The notes: generated from the sequence alone by a model not told the origin. Shown: positions 9,701-18,649, numbered from the stretch's first letter. The stretch: DNA of 54,809 nt from Dehalococcoidia bacterium (GCA_022823505.1 JAJEIA010000018.1:1-54809); one strand, 5' to 3'. Program-made: numbers and translations.

Positions 9701-10199
9701 CGTCGTATCCACCGTCGCCGGCAACCTCGGCCCAGCGGCCCTGCACCAATTCGGCTTTGCCGTCCCTCATCCCCGACAGGTACTGCATCCGCCCCCGCGG
9801 ACGCTCGTCGTTGGGCAGATCCAGGTTGGGACGGCCGGTGAAATAGAAAGTCGCGGTTTCGACCTGGAACGAAACGGCCCCGACCGCATCGCCCAGGGGC
9901 GGGAGAACGCGCTGCGCCACGAACTGCCGGCTGGTGAGGTAGCGGTCGCTGGCCGGAGTTGCCGTGCGGGGGTCGTCGAGGTCGTTGAACACCCGCACCC
10001 AGAGATTGACGTCGCCGGATTCAGCGTCGGCCAGGGCGCGGCGCAGCGCGGTCTCAGCCAGCAGGTCGTTGAAGACCACCGCGCTGGAAAGCAGCACGAC
10101 CGCCAGCGTGACCCCCAGCAGGACCGTGAGCTCCATCCGGAACGACGACATCAGCCGGCGCCGCGCCAGAACATAACCGAGGTTCAGGATGGCGGTCAT
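6780..10199 (-). CDS. Giant FtsX-like ABC transporter permease (second of pair)
   Basis: Protein of 1139 residues. An N-terminal membrane helix (VLLGVTLAVVLLSSAVVFNDLL) is followed by a large extracytoplasmic region. A first FtsX block of helices lies near 330-450 (IPLFLMVFLVTGILAYYLTI, GEIAMLKSRGATTIQIG), then more helices, a second large external region, and a C-terminal FtsX block (FALLRTLGSTRGQLNGVVWF). The MLKSRGA and LLRTLGS motifs are the cytoplasmic coupling-helix region. It resembles MacB/LolCE-type permeases with doubled domains. It lies 6 nt downstream of its homologue, with which it probably forms a heterodimer. No ATPase gene is adjacent. Confidence 0.88.
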   Translation of the reverse strand: MTAILNLGYVLARRRLMSSFRMELTVLLGVTLAVVLLSSAVVFNDLLAETALRRALADAESGDVNLWVRVFNDLDDPRTATPASDRYLTSRQFVAQRVLPPLGDAVGAVSFQVETATFYFTGRPNLDLPNDERPRGRMQYLSGMRDGKAELVQGRWAEVAGDGGYDDSTGNTDGIIVEIVVDSLGFEFLDLELGEGFEIVPATGGDGQPSTRVVVVGVIEPTDLQDEYWYRRQKLLAYQDDEWTLIPLFTSEQALRQQIGRRYPGLYTSSAWFVQVDREGIPAKRVDELQSNLQRVRRDVTNNLPNGSTSTGLIRILERHEEQLLLARIPLFLMVFLVTGILAYYLTITAGMVIRARAGEIAMLKSRGATTIQIGILTLVEGLLLAGPALIAGALLSPLLAKALGGLVFDSESVGAPVSLSWQAFGMGAAGAALAVIVLSLATLAAANKGIVEFRQSGARPARTPFVHRYYLDLLALVVIAFLWWQISNRGTVLTRSLGSRDLEIDFALLLGPALGLIALGLLVMRLFPLALGISARIVGPVGPGWLVQGLRRIARDPIAPGSLVALLMLATALGVVGSAFSATLNRSLDDRVRYDLGADIRIQHDNGRISRAFAGLSDALPDSAEAMRTEGSLLTEGFGSQRVSVLAVDSPRLADVAWWRDDFGNGDGLPELMAKIAPNTDAPDGVALPEGTTALSLWAMTTQTGPFAREPLVGVTARLRDGAGRFYDVQLGDVRETREWQKLQGGTALRLGRGGRPTNDPNVPRLDVAPHTLVNLQIAGRTSGDRPGVLFIDGLTAHTNSGDVLVAPFNTADGWSVIEDYVRPGLYSVETSRNVARPGTAGSAVFSWAPGGIGAPGLWPGENAPPVKALVSPSILEATDTEVGDQISLGMSTFALPIKIAGVVDFFPTVDPRDQPFVVTDLGEFVEYANRHSRRIFGGSSEVWLDRDIAFGDLDHALAESDAAVSSISQLGLTAGKTFVAEEEAALRGKQPLANAGWGGLLVIMFLALALASATGIALYCWLDTRERQTEFALLRTLGSTRGQLNGVVWFNLAIVVIAGVAVGTWAGAQIGAALLPVLEVAEGGVRATPPLTFETDWRMLALAYAVLATVSVVTVIWLAFVTSRLEVQRVLRAGEGG

Positions 10200-10205
10200 G
10201 GGCGG

Positions 10206-13200
10206 TTACTCCGCTTCCCGCAGCACTTCGGGCGGACGCAGCCGGCGTGCCACCGCTCCGGCGAGACCGATGGCGGCAATCGCCGCGACGACGAGGCAGA
10301 CGAATGTCGCGACCAACCACGGACCCTCCGCCACGAATATGATCGGAGGCGTCACAGAGCCCCCGGCCGCGTTGCCGGCCAGTTCGCCCAGAGTCCATCG
10401 GGCGAGTCCCCAACCGGCCAACCCGCCGACCACGATGCCCAAGACGCCAACGATCACCCGCTCCAGGGCCAGCCCGGCGATCCGCTGCCATTGCGGAATG
10501 CCCAGGGCCGCGCCCACTGACATGTCGACCCGCTGCTCGCGGACGGCCACGGCGGCGTGGGCGCAGAGGGCCAGGGCAACCGCCAGGGCCAAAGCAGCCA
10601 GGCCGATTCCCGTCAGCGCGTCCCAGGCTCCGCCGGCCAACGGGTTGCGGGTTGCCAGATCGACGGCGCTGTCCCGGTCCCGCAGGAATGAGAGACGGTA
10701 TCCAACGTCGAGGATCTCCTTGGCCACTCGCTCGCGGTCGACGTCTTCCGCCACGTCGAACCACCACTCGTCGGGCGAGATGGGTTGCGCGCCCGGAGCC
10801 TGATTCAGCCAGGCCCGCAGCTCGTACACCGAAACCACCACGAACGAACGCCTGGCGTCCAGCGTCGGGAAGTGATTGACGGTGTTGGTGACCCGCGCGG
10901 GCACGATGTATCCGTCCACCGTGAACCTGACCGTCTGGTCGGGGATGAACCCGGGACCGGTGATGGCGGGCAATGGCAAGGGAGCCGGCGGGATGACAAG
11001 ACCCCGAGGAGACCTCCCCAGCGGCTCCTCCCATCGGATTGCGAGGCCGGTGTCCCCGGTGTGGGCGGAGTCCGGAGTGCGCTCGGCGCGATCAGGCACG
11101 TTCCCCGCCTGCGGCAGCGGCACCCAGGGGCCGATTTCCTCGAAGCCTTCGATCACCTCGCCGGCCGGGAGCATGTTGGGTCCGTAGACGGTTATGCCGT
11201 CGAAGGAGAGGCCGCCGGGCGGGGTTCGAGCGAAAGAATCCCCCGAGATGAAAATTGAAACCACGCGCCATTGGTCGTCGGCTGCGGCGGTGGCGCTTTC
11301 TTCCGGCATCGGGGCGGTCAGGTGGTGCCATCCCGTTTGGTGCTGGCTGAGCATCCCCAACTCGAGGTTGCGATAGTACCCCCGGTCGCTGCCGATGCGA
11401 AGCCACAGTCGATAGCTGGGCAGCGGCACCGACACGCCGACAGTCGGTGTGTCGTCCCGCCTCACCCAGACTCCGATTTCCCTGATGCCTTTGGGTATCT
11501 CGATACCGGCGTTCTCCGGAGAAAGGGTCCGTCTCAGCGGCGCGACCAGGGTGTCCAACGGGGTCGGCTCGCCTTCCACGAAGTCGTCTCGCCACCAGGA
11601 GGCCTGTCCGATGGTGAGAGGGTCGACGCCGAGTACGGTACCACGCTGGAACGGTCCGTCGATGAATCCCACCGGCTCACGAATGATTGGCGACACCGCC
11701 TGGATGCCGTCGATTGCCTTGAGCCGGTCTATGCGCTGCTGCTCCGTGCGCCCGATGAAACTGGTGCCACCGAGGGTGATGTCGCCTCCCACTCGGTGGT
11801 TGGCCTGATCGGCCTCGCTGCGCGCCAGCGTGGTCTGGAAGGTTCCGGCGAACACGCCGAGAGCCGCGGCCAGAGTCACCACGACGGTCAAAGACGCGTA
11901 GGGCAGCGGGTGCCGCGCCATTCGTCGCAGGGAAAGGCTCACCCAGGCCGGGGCCAGTTGCTGGGAAATCCACGCGGTACCCATCATCAACCACGGCAAC
12001 GCCCGCAGCAACAAGAAAGCCAGGGTCAGCAACGCGGCAGAGGGAGCCAGCAACAGGGAAGGGTCCAGGGCGGGTCCCCGGCCGGTCAGCTCGGCTTCCA
12101 CGAAGCCGCCCCGCTGACGGATCTGCCAGACCAGCACGCCGAGAGCGATCACCGCGATCACGTCGATGTAGTAACGCTGCAGCCACGGCGCGGACGGCGG
12201 ACGTGCCCGGGCGCGCAGGAAATCCAGGATGCCAAGGCGGGCGAGGCTGCCGCCGGCCACGGTCAAAACCGCCAGGCTCAACAGCCCGCCAACGGCTCCC
12301 ATGGCGTACATCTGCCAGGACAGGGACACGTCGAGAGGGGCTTCTCCGGCGCCGGCGCGGGCCGCCGGGTTTATGGTCTCCACCAGCAGCAGGCTCCCGA
12401 TGGCCCAGGCCAGGAGGGGGCCGATCAGGGTAGCCGCCACCACAATCAATCCTTCGCCCACCGCGAGCAGCCCTCCCACCTGCCCGATGCTGGCGCCCCG
12501 GCTCCGCAGCATGGAGGACTCGGCGGAGCGAGCGCCGGCCAGCAGGCCGACGGCGAGGGCCAGGAAGTAGAGGATCACCACCACCACCAGGGAGATGAAC
12601 AGGATCAGCGGCGCGCGCGCCAGGGTGAGTTCGCGTTGATACCTGGCCAACAAGCCGGTGCCCCGGCTGTTCTCCAACCCGGTGAGCACGTAGGAGCGGG
12701 GGAACCGGCTGTTGATGTCGGTTTCCAGCGAGGTCAGGTCGTCCCGGGTCTGCTGGACGGTGGATGCGGTGATGACGTCGGGGTTGATGTACAGGAACCA
12801 CCCGTAGTCGCCGACGAGGGTGGGAAACGGTTCGCCGATGCCGTCGAAGAATGCCTGCTCGTTGACGTAGATGGGGGCAACAGGCCGGCCCTCCCAATCT
12901 CCCATACGGAAGTAGTCCGCGGAGCCCATCCAGTATTCTTCGCGTGGGTCGTTGGCTTCCGCGATACCGACGATGGTGACGCCGATGTACTCGGCCGGCT
13001 CGTCGTCGTTTCCGGGGAACACCACGAGCCAGGCTTCCTTGCCAACCCCCCATCCCATGAGGCGGGAGGTGTCGAGGCCCAGCACACCCTCGACACGGGG
13101 ACACCCATCGGACAGGTTGACGCAGGATTGGCGGTCGTAGCTGACCGCAGGGGACGGCCAGTTCCCTTCAACCAGATGGGAGTGTTCCTCGAACTGCGTG

Positions 13201-13601
13201 ACGAAAAATGGACGGCCCAATGGAACGTCGGAAATCCCGAACGGAGCGCCCACCTGCACGAAGGGCAGCGTGGGCAGCATTTTGGCGTATCGCTCCTGCC
13301 CCCGTCGCAGGTAGCCGGCGTTTTCGTCGATGATCCGCTCGATGTCAGTGCGCAGTGACGTGTAGTCTTCGGGCCCCAGTGGACGGTTGCGCACCACCAT
13401 CTGGGTGTTGATCACGGTGGCGGAGGTGACGGCCAGGGAGTGCCGCAAGCCGGCTTCGGCCAAACCCTGCGAATACATCGCGCCCAGCGCCATGATCGTC
13501 ACCGCTGCCAGGACGCCAAAGGCGGTCACGGCCAGCAACCCCCAGGCGGACCGGATCCGCCGGGGCAACAGCCAGAGCAGCAGGGCGAAATTACGGGTCA
13601 A
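10206..13601 (-). CDS. Giant FtsX-like ABC transporter permease (first of pair)
   Basis: Protein of 1131 residues with the same two-block layout as the next gene: an N-terminal helix (LLAVTAFGVLAAVTIMALGAM), an external domain, FtsX helices around 330-460 (LILFISLVVVVILYFLALAV, AESSMLRSRGASIGQVGG), a central helical segment, a second large external domain with beta-rich character, and a C-terminal permease block ending in VARRLRPPEVLREAE. These proteins usually drive export of lipoproteins, lipids or peptides, or mechanotransmission. The cargo is unknown. It probably lies in one operon with the monooxygenase upstream (46-nt gap). Confidence 0.88.
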   Translation of the reverse strand: MTRNFALLLWLLPRRIRSAWGLLAVTAFGVLAAVTIMALGAMYSQGLAEAGLRHSLAVTSATVINTQMVVRNRPLGPEDYTSLRTDIERIIDENAGYLRRGQERYAKMLPTLPFVQVGAPFGISDVPLGRPFFVTQFEEHSHLVEGNWPSPAVSYDRQSCVNLSDGCPRVEGVLGLDTSRLMGWGVGKEAWLVVFPGNDDEPAEYIGVTIVGIAEANDPREEYWMGSADYFRMGDWEGRPVAPIYVNEQAFFDGIGEPFPTLVGDYGWFLYINPDVITASTVQQTRDDLTSLETDINSRFPRSYVLTGLENSRGTGLLARYQRELTLARAPLILFISLVVVVILYFLALAVGLLAGARSAESSMLRSRGASIGQVGGLLAVGEGLIVVAATLIGPLLAWAIGSLLLVETINPAARAGAGEAPLDVSLSWQMYAMGAVGGLLSLAVLTVAGGSLARLGILDFLRARARPPSAPWLQRYYIDVIAVIALGVLVWQIRQRGGFVEAELTGRGPALDPSLLLAPSAALLTLAFLLLRALPWLMMGTAWISQQLAPAWVSLSLRRMARHPLPYASLTVVVTLAAALGVFAGTFQTTLARSEADQANHRVGGDITLGGTSFIGRTEQQRIDRLKAIDGIQAVSPIIREPVGFIDGPFQRGTVLGVDPLTIGQASWWRDDFVEGEPTPLDTLVAPLRRTLSPENAGIEIPKGIREIGVWVRRDDTPTVGVSVPLPSYRLWLRIGSDRGYYRNLELGMLSQHQTGWHHLTAPMPEESATAAADDQWRVVSIFISGDSFARTPPGGLSFDGITVYGPNMLPAGEVIEGFEEIGPWVPLPQAGNVPDRAERTPDSAHTGDTGLAIRWEEPLGRSPRGLVIPPAPLPLPAITGPGFIPDQTVRFTVDGYIVPARVTNTVNHFPTLDARRSFVVVSVYELRAWLNQAPGAQPISPDEWWFDVAEDVDRERVAKEILDVGYRLSFLRDRDSAVDLATRNPLAGGAWDALTGIGLAALALAVALALCAHAAVAVREQRVDMSVGAALGIPQWQRIAGLALERVIVGVLGIVVGGLAGWGLARWTLGELAGNAAGGSVTPPIIFVAEGPWLVATFVCLVVAAIAAIGLAGAVARRLRPPEVLREAE

Positions 13602-13647
13602 GATGCGATGTTCGGGCGCGAACGCCAGTGCCCACCGAGATCAGCGT

Positions 13648-14763
13648 TCACCGGTTCTCCGATTCGACCCGCTCGCGAACCAGCGGCAACAGATCGGCGG
13701 CAGCCCGCTGGCACTCCTCGACGTGGGGGAAGCCGCTGAGGATGAACTCGTCGATGCCCAGCCGCCAGTAATCCAGCAGCTCATCGGCGACCTGTTCCGG
13801 CGTGCCGACCAATGCGCTGCCGCAGTTGACCCGGACTTCGGAGAGGCCATTCCACAGGTGGCGGCCGAGGCGATGGTCCTCGGCTTCGCGCGCCTGGGCC
13901 TGCTGGCCCACCATCGGGGTGCCGACGATGGCGGATTGGCGCTGCGCCTTGACCTCCGGCGCGGCGTCGGCGATGAGCCGGCGCGCCGCATCCCATGCCG
14001 CGTCCTCGTCCTCACGGATTACCAGGTGGGTTCGGAGCCCGAGGGTGAGGGACCGGCCGGTTCCGGCGAATTGCTGTTTCAGGTCGGCGACGCGCTGGGC
14101 GGTGTCATCCAGTGGCTCGATCCAGCCCAGGTGCACATCCGCCTGGCGCGCGGAGAGTCCAAGGGCGCGCGGCGATGCCCCGCCCAGATAGAATCGGGGA
14201 GCATCCTGACCAGGCGCCGGAGCGCAGTAGGCATCGGCCAGTTGATAAAAATCGCCGGAGTACGTGACGGGCTGAGGGTCCTGCCACAACGCGCGGCAGG
14301 CCTGGATGAATTCCTCTGCCCTCTCGTAGCGGGTCGCGTGGTCGCTGACCTCGCCCACCCGTTCAAAGTCATTCTGGATGCCGCCGGGCACGATGTTGAT
14401 GTCCAGTCGTCCGCCGGAAATCTGGTGGAGTGCGGCCGCCATCTGGGCGAACAGTCCCAGGGCGATGAACCCTGGTCTCACCGCAACCAGGAAGCGAATC
14501 CTGGAGGTCACAGCCGCCAACGCCGTGGCCGTGGTCCAGGTCTCGGCCAGAGGCGCGTCCTCGGCAAACAGCCCGTTGGCGAAACGGGTTGGGATTAGCA
14601 TTGAGTAGAAGCCGCACTCCTCGGCGGTTTCGGCCACCTGCCGCAGGTAGTCGAAAGTGGGCGGTCGGTCGGCGCGGATGGTGCCGGCGCGCTCGCCGTC
14701 CCCGTCGATGGGAACAAACCAGTCGAAACGCGGTTCCGGGCGTCTCCCGTTTTCAGTGGCCAT
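13648..14763 (-). CDS. LLM-class flavin-dependent monooxygenase (SsuD-like)
   Basis: Protein of 371 residues with a bacterial luciferase-like TIM barrel. Visible features are FDWFVPIDGD near the start, AEECGFYSMLIPTRF, TSRIRFLVAVRPGF, ISGGRLDINIVPGG (the flavin-phosphate region), a DHATRYERAEEFIQACRALW helix and GTPEQVADELLDYWRLGIDEF at the end. These match alkanesulfonate monooxygenase-type enzymes, which use FMNH2 and O2 to cleave or oxidise organosulfur or other substrates. A separate flavin reductase is not seen nearby. Such genes are strongly expanded in SAR202-like Chloroflexota. Confidence 0.88.
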   Translation of the reverse strand: MATENGRRPEPRFDWFVPIDGDGERAGTIRADRPPTFDYLRQVAETAEECGFYSMLIPTRFANGLFAEDAPLAETWTTATALAAVTSRIRFLVAVRPGFIALGLFAQMAAALHQISGGRLDINIVPGGIQNDFERVGEVSDHATRYERAEEFIQACRALWQDPQPVTYSGDFYQLADAYCAPAPGQDAPRFYLGGASPRALGLSARQADVHLGWIEPLDDTAQRVADLKQQFAGTGRSLTLGLRTHLVIREDEDAAWDAARRLIADAAPEVKAQRQSAIVGTPMVGQQAQAREAEDHRLGRHLWNGLSEVRVNCGSALVGTPEQVADELLDYWRLGIDEFILSGFPHVEECQRAAADLLPLVRERVESENR

Positions 14764-14860
14764 ACTTCACCGGTCAGAATTTTCAGGATGGGTCCGACAA
14801 CGGCTCACATCCTACAAGTAACGTCCGGGTATGGTCAATTTGAACGCCCGGCCGAATGGC

Positions 14861-15874
14861 CTAGCGATCCGGCTGGTCCGGCTCGATGGCGTCGTCGCCA
14901 TCCACGTCGGCTACCGGTTGGGGCATGGGGGGATTCGGGTTTGCTTCCATCTCCCGCTGGTACCACATGTACATCACGATCCCGGCGGAGAGGATGCTCA
15001 TCATGTCGCCCGGCACCCACAGGATCAGCCCGCCGAAGCGCTGGTCGGACAGGTGCGAGAAACCCTCCCACGGGCGAGGGAGTTCCTGGTAGGCCGAGTA
15101 GATCAGCTCTTCCTGAAAGGTGATCCCGGCTCCCAGGAGCGTGTTGGGCAGGACGATCAATCCCAGATAGAGCACCCGCAGTCCGTAGTGCAGACGCGAG
15201 CGGTGCGGCTTGGGATCGATCACGATCCACCAGAACAGGAATCCGCTGGTGAGCATGGTTCCGTGCATCAGTTCGTGGACCCAGTCGTTGTGCACGGCGA
15301 GGTCGTGGGGACCAGGGGCCTGCCAGACGAACAGCAGGGCGAGGAACGTAACGGTGGTGAACACCGGGTTGGTGACCTTGACGTAGGCCCACCTGGCCTG
15401 GGGTGACCGCACCAGCGGGCGAACGATATTCTGGCGGGCCCACCTGGGCATCCCGCGCAGCATGGGCGTCAGCGGGGCGCCCAGCAGGATGAGCAGCGGG
15501 CCGACCATACGAACCATCAGGTGTTGCACCTGGTGCACGGAGAAATAGTGCTCCGCCAGGGGTTCGATTGGGGATTGCAAGGCCGCGAACAGCACTAGGA
15601 TGCCCGCGAAGAAACAGGCCTTCTGCCAGGCGTTGACGCGATGCGTCGGGTTGGGCCAGTTGTTGAGACCGTTGACGTACAGGTAGACCGCGCCCATCAG
15701 GAGCAGGCTGGGTACGGGGTTGGTGATGAAGCCCCAGGCCGTCGCGGGAGTCTGTCCGGGCGGGATGCCCTGGTGGGCCGCTGCGATGCCGACGTTAAGC
15801 GCCGCGCCGGCTGTGGCGGCGGCGACAGCGCCCAGCGCCCAAACGCCCCACCTGCGGTTGACGAGCCCGATCAT
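14861..15874 (-). CDS. ctaG: CtaG, caa3-type cytochrome c oxidase assembly protein
   Basis: Integral membrane protein of 337 residues with about seven helices. It contains FSVHQVQHLMVRMVGPLLILLGAPL, HNDWVHELMHGTMLTSGFLFWW and TLLGAGITF, the His-rich transmembrane pattern of the Bacillus-type CtaG family (Pfam CtaG), which helps build the copper centre of caa3 oxidases. The first 35 residues form a signal-like segment. It overlaps the upstream gene by the 4 nt ATGA, so the two are translationally coupled. The oxidase subunits themselves are outside the window. Confidence 0.85.
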   Translation of the reverse strand: MIGLVNRRWGVWALGAVAAATAGAALNVGIAAAHQGIPPGQTPATAWGFITNPVPSLLLMGAVYLYVNGLNNWPNPTHRVNAWQKACFFAGILVLFAALQSPIEPLAEHYFSVHQVQHLMVRMVGPLLILLGAPLTPMLRGMPRWARQNIVRPLVRSPQARWAYVKVTNPVFTTVTFLALLFVWQAPGPHDLAVHNDWVHELMHGTMLTSGFLFWWIVIDPKPHRSRLHYGLRVLYLGLIVLPNTLLGAGITFQEELIYSAYQELPRPWEGFSHLSDQRFGGLILWVPGDMMSILSAGIVMYMWYQREMEANPNPPMPQPVADVDGDDAIEPDQPDR

Positions 15875-16443
15875 TGGGGCGCATCCCCGCGAGCAACGGC
15901 GCGGGCCTTCTGATTCTGACGAATACGCCAGGTCAGATAGCCGGCGCCAGCGATGAGGATCACGGCGACGCCGATGAACACGTACCCCGCCGCCGAATCG
16001 GCGGTCGGGGTGGGAACGTCAAATACGAACCCGTCGGCGCCGTAGGTGCCACCCGTCGGCGGTTCGACCAGGATGGTGGTCTCCCACCTTCCAGGTTCGA
16101 ACTGCAGCGTTGCGGTGTAAAGCCCCGGAACATTGGGGCTGAGAGCGATGTTCTCCCCGGTCTCGTCGCTACCGCTCCAGGTGGTCAGCACCGATACGGT
16201 GAGATGCTCCGCCGGCGTGCCGGTGGCCGTTTCGGTTACGCGGATGAAAAACTGAACCGACTGAAGCGACGGCAGAGTCTGGGCGTCGACCACGACGGTG
16301 TATGGCCCGACAACCGACTCAACACGCCGCGAGTCTTGCCCGACGATGTCCTGCGCCCTTACCGGGCCAGCCAGTCCAGACCAAAGAGAAGCCACCACGG
16401 CCAGCGCCAGGACGGGGAAAAACGCGCGACGGATCAGGGTCAT
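15871..16443 (-). CDS. Secreted, membrane-anchored beta-sandwich protein coupled to ctaG
   Basis: Protein of 190 residues with an N-terminal signal peptide (RRAFFPVLALAVVASLWSGLAGPVRA), an extracytoplasmic beta-rich domain of about 110 residues, and a C-terminal membrane helix (AAGYVFIGVAVILIAGAGYL) with a basic tail. The domain (VVVDAQTLPSLQSVQFFIRV, PGLYTATLQFEPGRWETTI) resembles YtkA/FixH or CopC-like folds that often accompany copper delivery to cytochrome oxidase. Its ATGA overlap with ctaG supports a joint role in oxidase assembly. I do not see a clear Cys or Met copper site. Confidence 0.6.
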   Translation of the reverse strand: MTLIRRAFFPVLALAVVASLWSGLAGPVRAQDIVGQDSRRVESVVGPYTVVVDAQTLPSLQSVQFFIRVTETATGTPAEHLTVSVLTTWSGSDETGENIALSPNVPGLYTATLQFEPGRWETTILVEPPTGGTYGADGFVFDVPTPTADSAAGYVFIGVAVILIAGAGYLTWRIRQNQKARAVARGDAPQ

Positions 16444-16450
16444 AAGTCAC

Positions 16451-16486
16451 CAAAAAACGGAGGAGCGAACCAGTGCCCGCTCCTCC
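16451..16486 (-). terminator. Rho-independent terminator after the 16515-17174 gene
   Basis: A perfect 9-bp stem GGAGGAGCG/CGCTCCTCC with a 10-nt loop is followed, on the minus strand, by GTTTTTTGG. It sits 28 nt after the stop of the duplicated ferredoxin-fold gene and just before the ATG at 16443. Confidence 0.75.
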
Positions 16487-16514
16487 ATTTTACGCTATCG
16501 GATGTTCGCACCCG

Positions 16515-17174
16515 TTACGGCTGGAACGTCTTGCGCCAGATTCCCGGGGAACCGGCAGCGTGGGTCATGACATCGCGCATGCGCCCGTTGTCAGGGTGAG
16601 CCTCCCGCTGCTCGAGCCACGCGGCGGTGGAGGACACCTCCGGGTTCTCGAATTCGTACACCGTGGCGTAGGCAGGTTCGCCGCGGACGGACTTCCAGCG
16701 GCGGCCACGAATGCAGCCCGGCACTTTCTCATAATTGGGCACGTAGACGGTGGAGTACCAATTGTTCCATTCGGCGTCGTTGGCCTCGGGGACGTCCATG
16801 CGGCCGATTTGCAGCGCAGGGGACATGTCGGCGTTAGCCAGCGCGTCGCTCAACTCGGAGGGATGGATCATCTGATAGACGTTGTTGATGACGGTGGTCG
16901 CCACCGCACGCGGGCCGACGCGCTGACCCCACGGCGTGGGAGGTCGGTTCTTGAATGCGTCGGTGTTGATGACGTCGGCGGACTCCAGTTCGTACATCGC
17001 GAGGTGCTTGGGGCCGCTGCTGGTGGCCTCGTACCGGGCGGCGTTGAGCACACCCGGAACGGACAGCAGTTCCTGGAGGTGCTCGGTGTTGTACCACTGG
17101 TTGAATTCTTCCTCCACGTCGGCGGGAACTTCGCACCAGACCATCATCAGGCCGGTGCCGCGCTTCTTGGGCAT
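16515..17174 (-). CDS. Duplicated dimeric alpha/beta-barrel (ferredoxin-fold) protein
   Basis: Protein of 219 residues starting at MPKKRGTGLMMVW; the frame is open further upstream, but that stretch lies in the divergent promoter region. Two repeats of about 100 residues are visible: EEEFNQWYNTEHLQELLSVP...ARYEA...LAMYELES and DAEWNNWYSTVYVPNYEKVP...RRWKS...ATVYEFEN. Each follows the E-F-x-x-W-Y-x-x-H/Y...VPG pattern of EthD/DUF4286-like dimeric alpha-beta barrels. Such proteins can be small-molecule binding proteins, monooxygenase-like enzymes or isomerases. Function unknown. It is divergent from the CoA-transferase at 17380 and may serve the same catabolic pathway. Confidence 0.65.
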   Translation of the reverse strand: MPKKRGTGLMMVWCEVPADVEEEFNQWYNTEHLQELLSVPGVLNAARYEATSSGPKHLAMYELESADVINTDAFKNRPPTPWGQRVGPRAVATTVINNVYQMIHPSELSDALANADMSPALQIGRMDVPEANDAEWNNWYSTVYVPNYEKVPGCIRGRRWKSVRGEPAYATVYEFENPEVSSTAAWLEQREAHPDNGRMRDVMTHAAGSPGIWRKTFQP

Positions 17175-17379
17175 AGTGGGCCTCCATCTGCTTGGATGTG
17201 TGAGTAGGGATCGCGTCGCCAGTCTAACATAGGGCACGGGCGGGGCAGGAAGACCAGAACGAACCGGCGGGCGTGTGCGGAGGCCCAACCAGGAATCCGA
17301 TCTTCGGAAATGCCGGGGTCCGAAGTCGGTACGGCCCTGTGATAACATTGCGGCCACCCCAAAAGTGTTTCCAGAGGAC

Positions 17380-18585
17380 ATGACGTATTCCCTACTGTCC
17401 GGCCTGCGCGTTCTCGAAATCGGTTCGATGATCTCCGCGCCCTATTGCGGCAAGTTGCTCGCCGATGCCGGCGCCAACGTGGTCAAAATCGAACCGCCGG
17501 GTGTGGGTGAGGAAGCACGGCGCTACGGTCCGTGGCCCGACGATATACCGCACCCGGAACGCAGCGGCCTCTACCTGTACCTGAACTCCAACAAGGAGGG
17601 GATAACCGCCAATCTCGAGACGCCCACGGGTCGCGGGATACTGCGGCAACTGGCGGCAAAATCGGACGTGGTCGTGCACAACGTCCCGCCGGCCGACATG
17701 GAACGGTTGGGTCTGGACTATGACGCGTTGGCCGCCGATCATCGCGAGTTGGTAATGGCGAGCATCAGCCCGTGGGGCCTTTCCGGGCCGTGGCGGGACT
17801 ACAAGGCGTACGACATCAACCTGGCCGCCGCCGGAGGGATTTGCGAGGGTCTGGGCGAAGCCGATCGCGAGCCGCTGACCTTTGGCACTCCAGAGGTCGG
17901 ATACTTCGCCGGCATGGCCGCCGCATCGGCCATCGTCATGGCCCTGTTGGGTCGGGACATCTACGGTGGGCAGCACATCGACATCGCCGAGGTGGAGACT
18001 ATGGCCGGTCTGTACAGCGGACCGGAAGCCCTGATGGCCGTGTACGAATGGCGGGTCACCCGTCGCACCGGGCACCACGCCCTGGATTTCCCGTACCCGA
18101 ACTGCATCCTGCGGTGCAAGGACGGCCATATCTTCGTTGGTTCGCCGGAAGGACGGCAGTGGCGGCGGCTGCTGGAAATCATGGGCAATCCGGATTGGTC
18201 GCAGGAACAGAGATTCCGCAACCGCACGGCCATGAACAATCTCTACGCCGACGAGGTGGATGGCTACGTGGAGGCCTGGCTGGCGGATTACACCAAGGCC
18301 GAACTGCTGGAGATCGCCCTGGAAAACCGCACCCCCCTGGCCCCGGTTCGAACCTACGAAGAAGTGCGGTCCGACCGGTCCCTGGCAGACCTGTTCGTGG
18401 TGATTGAAAGGGAGGACACGGGGCCGGTGTCCTACGCGGGTCCGCCCTATCGGTTATACGACGCAGAAGTAGGTGAGCACATGCCGGCGCCGATGTTGGG
18501 GCAGCACAACCGGGCCATCCTGTGCGACGAACTGGGATATTCCGCTGCGGATCTGGTGAAGCTGTACCAGACCGGAATAATCTGA
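17380..18585 (+). CDS. CaiB/BaiF family III CoA-transferase (Glu at the active-site position)
   Basis: Protein of 401 residues starting at MTYSLLSGLRVLEIG. It has the family segments GKLLADAGANVVKIEPP, ANLETPTGRGILRQLAAKSD, VVVHNVPPADMERLGLDY and SISPWGLSGPW. At the position of the catalytic Asp the sequence reads QHIDIAEVETM, so Glu206 replaces Asp. A glutamate could still form the acyl anhydride, but activity on a CoA ester must be shown. It heads a plus-strand run of four genes (CoA-transferase, small membrane protein, CoA-transferase, MaoC-like hydratase) with short gaps, probably one operon. Confidence 0.9.
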   Translation: MTYSLLSGLRVLEIGSMISAPYCGKLLADAGANVVKIEPPGVGEEARRYGPWPDDIPHPERSGLYLYLNSNKEGITANLETPTGRGILRQLAAKSDVVVHNVPPADMERLGLDYDALAADHRELVMASISPWGLSGPWRDYKAYDINLAAAGGICEGLGEADREPLTFGTPEVGYFAGMAAASAIVMALLGRDIYGGQHIDIAEVETMAGLYSGPEALMAVYEWRVTRRTGHHALDFPYPNCILRCKDGHIFVGSPEGRQWRRLLEIMGNPDWSQEQRFRNRTAMNNLYADEVDGYVEAWLADYTKAELLEIALENRTPLAPVRTYEEVRSDRSLADLFVVIEREDTGPVSYAGPPYRLYDAEVGEHMPAPMLGQHNRAILCDELGYSAADLVKLYQTGII

Positions 18586-18649
18586 CCTGGGACGTCGGAT
18601 TGGCGGTACCCGGTCCCGACTACCCTCACACCCCAGCCGTCGATTGTCC

